From: Pocillopora verrucosa
Taxonomy: Eukaryota; Cnidaria; Anthozoa; Scleractinia; Pocilloporidae
Direction of reading: 5' to 3'
Assembly (NCBI RefSeq): GCF_036669915.1
Contig: NC_089316.1
Span: forward strand, 21,448,554-21,512,553
Length of the DNA stretch: 64,000 bases
Shown here: positions 56,871 to 64,000 of the stretch, piece after piece
How positions within the stretch are numbered: the stretch's first letter is position 1
Layout of the letters: the number at the start of each line of letters is the position of its first letter
Program-made: the position numbers and the translations under genes
Notes under the pieces: generated by a model
Told to the model about the DNA's origin: nothing
The model's input: only the letters and a program-made list of their open reading frames with translations
The model's database searches: none

Positions 56871-58658
56871 ACTGCTTCTCGTGATAAATTTTCTTTTTCT
56901 GATTGGTTTTTATCGTGGTTGATTCTTAATCAGAGAAAGGCTACACTTAAAAAAATTCCTCAAGAAGTTTCTTTGTGTCACGGTTTATTAACTTCAAAAG
57001 TCACTTGTGTTTAAAATTGTTTGGTAATGTATCCCCTGTTCTTTGACATTTTGGGCTAGCCTAACCCTAAGAAATTTCCTCAAAACAAGGCTAAAAACAA
57101 AACAAAAACGATGAAAAAATAGAATAGAAAAACCTGGAGTTACTCTAGGTGTGTAATCCTCGTATCAATTCAATTTTCTTGTTATTGTTTCAATAAAGAA
57201 CTTTCCTGAGGGTGACTCAATTATTAATTCTCAGTAACAGTCAAATGTTAGCCTTTCATTTATGCTTTGTCGTGGAGTCAAAACAACTCCGTAGTCTTAT
57301 TAGCTGAAAAAATGATTTACGTGTTTTGTGTCCTTCCGTTCACTCTGCCTAAAGAAGTTAAACCGTCATTTGAAACTTCTAGAGGTATTCAGTAAGATGA
57401 ATGATTTGATAGTCAAAATAATAGACTTCTGGAATTAAGAACGGAAATTTTACGTAGTGCAAATCAATGAACCAAATCGAAGCACATTACCGTGTTCCGT
57501 CATGTGGTTCTGGCAAAGTTTTCCCACAATTTGAAATCATTAAAAACCAAAGGAAGTTGATTGAAAAAAACCATATCATAAACGTTTATTCTGCCAAAAG
57601 GACAGGTGTAGTGAAAGTGAAATGCTTAGCGTGCGCATATTGATGCACGCGGAAAGTTTGGAGATCACGAAAGTAGCATAACAATTGCCTGAGACGAAGC
57701 CGAGAGCAACTCTAGCCTCTTTAGTGCTCTCCAAGCTTCTCAAGTGCGTCAATAACTCGACATTCGCACAGCTAAAAGCGTGCACTAATTCTTTTATAAC
57801 AGAGCGGACAAAATTTGTGCATGAGAAACGAGTTCTAATACAATTGAGTCAGATTAACCCAAAAACCGTGAATAAAAGGGAAGGCAAATTGACAAAGAAA
57901 TATTTCGAAACCAAATTTTTACTCAAAGAAATGCTAACTTTCCTGCTTCGCGGTGAAAACCGTACGAATTTCTTGCATATGCGAGACCTGCGTAGTACAC
58001 TGATGAAATTCACGGAAAGGAAACTGCCTACTGTAGCTTTGTGTTGAAAATTCTGAAAATTTTACAATTGAACCTTGCTTCTCGCTTCGATTCTTGGAAA
58101 ACTTTTCGAAGATCAAAATGTAACTTACTCTTTTAATATCTCATTTCTGGCCAGCTACAGTTAGTTTTAAATACAGTTAGCAAATAACTAGTTAAAAAAA
58201 CTGCAAGTTGCGCACAAACAATATATATATAAAAGTTTACAAACAAATATATTTTGTACAAAACACAACTAGCTCGAATTAACAACGCAGTAGCTACTTA
58301 CTTTGTTAATGTTTTTGTTTATGTATTAGGGTAGGTGGGAGGCTTATTTGTAGAAAATGTTTTCCCAAATAACTCGAAGTAAAATGCTTGGGCGTCATAT
58401 AAGAGAGGGTAGCTTTCTCATAAGATTGGATGGTGGCCCGTACGGGTATGGTGACACCCCCTCCACCCCTCACCCCTTTCCCGACAATAGACAGTTTTAA
58501 AATTCCATTTCGTTAAGGAATTGCCATTATTTGAACCGTCTTATCATACAGTGTTACAGTATCTTATCCAGTTTCCAGCCATAAGTTATACGTCTACTTT
58601 AAGTATTGAGCCTTGTGCAATCTTCCATAGCCACCTCCCCCCTTCCCCGTATAATGAA
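56871..58658. other. Intergenic, nothing recognised
   Basis: No supported gene. The 120-codon plus frame at 57685-58047 has no domain or splice context. AT-rich runs occur near 58215-58260. Confidence 0.45.
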
Positions 58659-59010
58659 TTAGGGACCTTTAGCAGTTAGGACAGCAACGCCAATGAATAT
58701 ATATTTTTAGTTGGAACTTCGCGAATGGCTGGATGTGTTTACGATCTCTTTCGGTTCCGCAAGTTAACCATAGAATAATGTATGAGAGAAACGTTGAGTT
58801 CAATATAGAAACTTGACTAATTTATCGTCGGGGTTTCCTTTCTCAGACCACGCAGATGTTGACGAGTTCACGTTATCATTTTGCAAAGGACGGCAAGGAA
58901 ATGAACACAGTTTAAAAACGCACGTGCTGAGCTAATGTTCTGCTCATTATATCCTTTGTTTAGCCTCGTTCTCGTTGCCGCCGCCGTCGTGGTTTGCTAA
59001 AGGTCCCTAA
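58659..59010. repeat. 352-bp MITE-like element with perfect 16-bp terminal inverted repeats
   Basis: TTAGGGACCTTTAGCA at 58659-58674 is exactly inverted at 58995-59010 (TGCTAAAGGTCCCTAA). The interior is non-coding with a CGCCGCCGTCGT stretch at its right end. A shorter, inverted relative lies at 59819-59945. Confidence 0.8.
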
Positions 59011-59551
59011 TTGTTTTGCACACCCAAGGAATCATGCAGATGTCTATTCGAATCAGGAAAAGAAAAGGAATAAATTATTGATGCATCTAGAGACTGTCAT
59101 ATTGATTTCTTTAACGAACTTTCTTTTATGTTGATAGCTACACACAAGAAAATATTCAAGTTTTGTAAAAAGCAGCTTTACTTAAAAAAAGAAAATATAA
59201 AACTTGGAGAGGGCAATTTTTTTTCCAGTGCACTGGTAAGATATTAAAATACCCTCGATCTCAGAAAGGCCGGAAACTGAACACTGTAGTGTAAGAAGCA
59301 AGCGATGGTTTGTGCCCAGCAGCAAACCAAGCAGAATCTAGATGATGCCTTGTCATAAGTCTAATTATGATAATTTTAAAATAATGCGCAAACACAAATT
59401 TTTAACTCTTTAAGACAATTTACTTCGAAAACGTTCCACTGAATATATCAAAACATCAAAGAAAACTACGCATCCGAAAAACCACCAGGTTTCTTTACAG
59501 GTTACAATTCAACACGCGTCACGTGATAATCACGAGATCCGGTGACATTAC

Positions 59552-59780
59552 ACATGCGTTACATTTCGTGACACTCTACTGCTAGCGTTACATTTCGAGA
59601 AATTCTACAATGATAAACTCTGGTAACAAGGGTTGTTTTTGAACAACATGAAGCACTTCAGAACACATGCGTTGCATTTCGTGACATACTCTACTGCTAG
59701 CGTTACATTTCGAGAAATTCTACAATGATAAACTCTGGTAACAAGGGTTGTTTTGTAAACAACATGAAGCACTTCAGAAC
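59552..59780 (+). repeat. Two-copy tandem repeat of about 115 bp
   Basis: Units 59552-59664 and 59665-59780 are nearly identical, differing by a few indels. Both contain GCTAGCGTTACATTTCGAGA and AACATGAAGCACTTCAGAAC. High identity suggests a recent tandem duplication. No coding frame. Confidence 0.88.
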
Positions 59781-59818
59781 AATTTTTTTTGTGATATAGT
59801 AGTTGATTTCAACATATC

Positions 59819-59945
59819 AGGGACGTTTAGCAAACTACGATGGCGAAATTCTAACTAAAAATATAAATTCAATTTTGAGTATATACTTTTAACGTCCCCT
59901 TGGCAATTTGCCGTCCTAACTGCTTAAGGTTCCTATCATGAGAGA
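59819..59945. repeat. Short inverted relative of the 58659-59010 element
   Basis: The left end AGGGACGTTTAGCAAACTAC matches the inverse of the right end of the longer copy. The right end CCGTCCTAACTGCTTAAGGT matches the inverse of its left end. At 127 bp it looks like an internal-deletion derivative inserted in the opposite direction. Confidence 0.7.
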
Positions 59946-60436
59946 CAGTGCTTATTGTGAAGCCCATGGGTCACAATATTACTATAATTGTTATCTACTT
60001 ATCGTTATATAAGCCAAATCATACCTTCACTTTGATTGGTTCTCACAATATATTGGAAGACAGATGCATCGATGACATCACCATTAAAAGCATTTTGGTA
60101 TTTTACCATATTCAAGTTGCCACAGATCACAGATGAAGTGAAACATGGTAAGAATATCAGTGACACACTTCAGTGCACCACTTGTACGAAATTTTTATTC
60201 TAACCACATTTTGACATCATCTATACTCTATAACTGAAAAGGTGCACAGCAACATGGAATCTATTAATTAATACAAGTAACTGCATGTACACAATTAGCA
60301 TGATGCACCACTCGCTTGTTGGCTTTGTCCAACGCCCTCCATCAAGGGATCAACTTCATACTACAGGTGAATGGAGGTCATAATCAGAATTAGTATTAAA
60401 GTTAAAAACTTGGATTGCTTCTCAACATACATTACT

Positions 60437-60469
<33 letters not shown>

Positions 60470-61516
60470 TCAGTACTATTATTATTATAGTTATTATTTC
60501 AATGTCTCAATGGACAGGGGTGTATTGACATATTATTATATTATTTTGTTATTACAGTATTATTACAAATATAATATAACATATCAAAATACATTGTAAC
60601 AATAGCCTTGAAAAAATGACTAGTCAATTGATGAGTTGCCCATATTTGATGAGTGATTGATTTCTTACAACCACTCTCAGATAATGCATGACACTTCTGT
60701 AACTCCTAATTGCAGGACTGTGATTATTTTAGATGTTTCATTTATGTTTGATGTATTGGCAATTAAATATTGGTCCTGACCATCCTGTGTAATGACTGAT
60801 TAGATTAATAATTATGCAGTTTCATAATGAATGTCATTAAATTGCAATTCCATGAAGTCAAGAAATGAGTATCACAGATGAGTTGCAATTTTAGCACTTG
60901 CAGAGAAAAAAACCCTGAAAAAATTCTGGTTTTGGTGGGATCCAAGCCCATACCCCCAGATACTATTTAATGATTGAGCTACAAAGCCACATGATGGAAG
61001 AGAGGCAAATTTCAAGAAGGTTCTTCCTTCCCCAAGAGGCATCTCTAGAATATTTGCCCACTCTGTACCTATCTGATAACAATTTTAATGAAATATATTC
61101 CATCAGATTCCTTCACAGGGAAGAAGATTGAGAACCCTCTCAAAATTGGCTAATCACAGCTCAGTTGTGGTAGTACCCAAATACATGTATAAGCTGGATG
61201 GCAAAGATTCAAAACTCATCAAAGCCTGATTTTTTCCTAGGTTCTTTTTTGCATATACCAAAAATTTCCATTCACTTGCATTGATCCTTTCAGTTCAGTT
61301 CAACTTGTTCTTGAAGATTTTATTTTAATGTTTATTTCCCTCTCACCTTCAATAGCTTTGCTATTTTGCAGGTAGGGATAGTGCGATATGTATCTTAATT
61401 GCTGACTCAGAGGTAAATAAATTTTGTTGTTTGTTGTCCTATTGATCATCACTTTACTTGATATACTAACTATGTATCAAAATCTTTGTCAATGAGCTCT
61501 CAAATGTGAAACTTAC
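59946..61516. other. Intergenic or 3' intron region with a simple repeat
   Basis: Holds a TAA/TTA microsatellite at about 60437-60500. Short frames lack domains. Terminal exons of the four-pass membrane protein gene (minus strand) may lie here, but none could be identified. Confidence 0.45.
60437..60500. repeat. (TAA)n/(TTA)n microsatellite
   Basis: About ten TAA units are followed by TATCAGTAC and then TATTATTAT, so the tract is itself partly inverted around 60470. Confidence 0.85.
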
Positions 61517-63581
61517 ATCTTCATTCTTGTCCATTGGCTTTTGATCATTGACAAAGCAGAGGGCGGCAGACCATAAAGCTGCAATCATTTCCAGCAAAGT
61601 GAATGCAAAGATGGAGCCCACAAGGGCATGCTCCTCCTTGAAACGAGCATCAACAGAAAGAGGTACTTTAGCCGGGGTGAAAGAGTTGTCAGCAAAATCA
61701 CGGTTGCCAGTATAATATAGATATGACCTTTGGCCTGCCACAGCCAATTCCAGCCCATAATTAAACATGATCATGCTTGAGAGAATACCACACACCAGGG
61801 AGAAACCCATCAATGTCATTGCCTTAAAATATAAAAATGGAGTTTGTAGAAGTTTAACAACTTGAGTACTGTGTGTTTACACTCTCTTAATATTTAGGAA
61901 TTCCATGGCAACCACAACAGATTAGCAAACATTTCAGGACTTAGTTGTTTAAAGACCCATTACTGCTAACCCAAGGTTAACTTTTAATCTGGGTTTCTTT
62001 TTTCCAAATTCCTTTCCAGCATTTTTTTAGTTTTTTCTCTCTTTTTTCTTAAGAGCATCCAATAATCAAGTTCTTGACAAAAACAATTATACTAAAGCTT
62101 CTTTTCAAGCTTTCAGATCTGAAATCAGATTTCACAAGAACCTTTAGTTACATGTATCTTGACCAAGCTTTGAACAACCCAGCCCTGATAAAAGTACAAA
62201 ATAACCAAATAAGTTTACACTTGATGTTAACCCTCTAACTCCCAGAAGTGATGAACATGTAACCTCTCCCTGCAATATCTAAAAATTATCCAGCAAACAG
62301 GTAATGAGAATATTCAAACTTATCAGGTACAAATTGTTACACCAAATTCTTGTAACTCATTTACAAGGAAATGTGTAGCATTTAGAAGGGAGAATTAACA
62401 ATCAGATCTTGGGGAGTTAAAGGTTTAAGGAATCTCTGGGTAACCATTTAGATGTCATGCACAAAGTACAAAATAAACATTTGAAACTAGTATTAACAGT
62501 TACTAAGTGTTGAAGAAGTCTATCATGGTAACCACATTGAATACAAGAAGTTAATTATAAGAAACCAAGTTCTCACTTACTAAAAGTTAACAAATCTTAA
62601 GGTAACCAGTTTCATCAAAACTGTGACAAAATTATTGAACATGACTGGTTATTACCAGTGCAATTTGAGCACTAACAGGATGGTGCATGTGTCATGCTTG
62701 TAATTGGACGGTGTAATATGACAGTTGACATATCATGCTTGTGTAAGTGAGCAGTAAATGTCATGTGCATACAGATGCTGTTGTCGTGGATTTTTCAGTG
62801 TAAGTTGTTTTTCTTTTATGAAAACCTATAATCAGTGCCCATAGTTTCTTTCTTAAATTTTGTCATAGTTTTGATTGATTGGTAACAGGACTTTGTGTCA
62901 CCCAATTTTGTCTGTAATCATACTTGTGATTAACAAATTGGACTCCCATTGTGCAGTAATCCGATTTTGTAACCACTTGTATAATTATAGACTGAACTGG
63001 CCTTCACTCAGTCCTATTACCATTATAAATGGCATGAGCAAAGAATAAAATGAACCTTACATGTACTACTAAAATGTAGAGGAGGTCCATTGGCAACCAC
63101 AATATATCGAATACATGTACATCAAGTAAAAGATGATCAGGTACAAGATAGGTTTACATCATGGCAACCACAATATTTGGAATACATGTACATCGAGTAA
63201 AAAATGATCAGCTACAAGATAGGTTTACTTCATGGCAACCACAATATATGGAATACATGTACATCAAGTAAAAAATGATCAGGTACAACATAGGTTTACT
63301 CTTACTAAAAGTAAAAGAATGTCTACGTACAAAACTGTAACCACTGTACCTGGCAAACATGAAATACCAATTGAATGTTTAAGACTTGTTTGCAGTCTAA
63401 ATAGACTTTGAAGAATTCTACACTTACATGTATAGTCAAACCACATTAAATAGCAAAAATCAGGTTCAAAATGAACAATCAAGTTTAAACTTACTAAATA
63501 TTGAGGAATAGTTACCACTCCCTGTGACTTTTGCAGAAATTTAAAAGTTATCAAAACACCAAATGAACCAGTAAGAGCAAC
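61517..63581 (-). CDS. Four-pass membrane protein, two internal exons (MS4A/tetraspan-like)
   Basis: Two exons join in phase 0: 63581-63495 (29 codons: VALTGSFGVLITFKFLQKSQ start) and 61822-61517 (102 codons). Splice sites are CATCTGCAG and TTTA|GTAAGT for the first, and TTTTAAG and GAAGAT|GTAAGT for the second. The first exon covers part of a membrane segment. The second has two hydrophobic segments (MTLMGFSLVCGILSSMIMFN and GSIFAFTLLEMIAALWSAAL) separated by an extracellular-type loop with an N-T/Y-rich region. The spacing of short loops and one longer loop resembles MS4A/CD20-type four-pass proteins, but no diagnostic motif is certain. The first and last exons are not identified, and the gene may continue beyond the window. 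Confidence 0.6.
61823..63494. other. Intron of the four-pass membrane protein gene, with a tandem repeat
   Basis: A 1.7-kb intron; its only clear structure is the three-copy tandem repeat at 63086-63300. A TGACAGTTGACATATCATGC stretch near 62720 is not repeated. No coding frame is supported. Confidence 0.55.
63086..63300 (+). repeat. Three-copy tandem repeat of about 72 bp
   Basis: Units start near 63092, 63164 and 63235. Each contains GGCAACCACAATAT and GAATACATGTACATC, and ends with GATCAGGTACAA-like sequence and TAGGTTTAC. A fourth, shorter partial match (AACCACATTGAATACA) occurs near 62530. Located inside the intron between the two membrane-protein exons. Confidence 0.85.
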
Positions 63582-64000
63582 CTGCAGATGAAAACATAGG
63601 AGGTGCAGAATTCAGAAATTTGAATCTTGTCCAAAAACTGTAAAATTGAACTGCTCAAAATTATGGCAGATGATTAGAAATAAACTGTTAGGAACTAATT
63701 ATCACATTGTAGCAGTTTTTTTCCCTGTGCAAAAACAGAAAATCAGTAGGAAACAAAAACATTTTCAATTTTTAATCCTTTTTCTGCACACTTAAGACTT
63801 TCTACCCATCAAGTTTTTTTTTTCTTAAGTGTTACTTTTAAATCCCTAGCCTCTAGCTACAGCAAAATGTACTATGAATCAATGAAATAATGCATGGGAT
63901 TAATGCAGTACAAGTTAGGCCAGCATCATAATTATTGTCTCTTAATCCTTCAACTCCTGAGTGACCAAGACAGAATTTCTCCTTACAATATCAATACAAT
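63582..64000. other. Upstream intron of the membrane-protein gene, nothing recognised
   Basis: AT-rich sequence to the window edge; it follows the acceptor of exon 63581-63495 on the minus strand. No exon or repeat is supported. Confidence 0.4.

Noticed and set aside
57685-58047. 120-codon plus ORF
   Set aside because: No recognisable domain, no neighbouring exons, and an overlapping antisense frame of similar quality; probably random.

Overview
The window looks like animal nuclear DNA, most likely from a cnidarian (anthozoan/coral-like). It is AT-rich, has intron-split genes of metazoan families (adhesion GPCRs, PAN/EGF/glycine-rich protein, four-pass membrane protein), many fold-back/MITE-like repeats and tRNA-derived repeats. 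The host assignment is inference from gene families and repeat style, not from a species marker.

Region 1 (about 1-16253) is a nearly complete Polinton/Maverick element, a virus-like DNA transposon. It is bounded by terminal inverted repeats of about 0.85 kb whose outer left tip touches the window edge. The plus strand carries integrase, small basic proteins, the double-jelly-roll major capsid protein, an adenain-type protease, an A32-type packaging ATPase, a pX-like protein, several small Polinton proteins, a phospholipase A2-domain protein and a penton-like minor capsid protein. The protein-primed DNA polymerase B runs convergently on the minus strand, and both sets meet at a shared poly(A)/palindrome signal near 10.65-10.70 kb. 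Capsid, protease and ATPase genes are open. Integrase (one stop), polymerase (two stops) and penton (one frameshift) are broken, and a small gene near 15.2 kb is probably frameshifted too, so this copy is decaying and not autonomous as it reads.

Region 2 (17.1-22.2 kb, plus strand) is the 3' part of a secreted-type PAN-EGF-EGF-glycine-rich gene with five phase-consistent exons. Its 5' exons are not visible, so the Polinton may sit inside one of its introns. A decayed partial duplicate of this gene lies at 30.18-30.50 kb.

Region 3 (22.2-32 kb) is gene-poor and repeat-rich. It holds a GAAGACC fold-back element, a 2-kb inverted-repeat composite that contains an old Polinton terminal-repeat relic, and smaller MITE-like units.

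Region 4 (32.1-51.8 kb, minus strand) holds two tandem paralogous adhesion GPCR genes. Gene 1 (18 exons, 32077-41755) is fully resolved from signal peptide to stop. Gene 2 (16 exons resolved, 44917-49718) has the same exon phases and probably a C-type-lectin ectodomain exon at 51419-51793. Gene 1 has no lectin exon, but a decayed cysteine-rich block lies in its first intron.

Region 5 (51.8-64 kb) is mostly intergenic, with several inverted-repeat elements and tandem repeats, and ends with two exons of a four-pass membrane protein on the minus strand.
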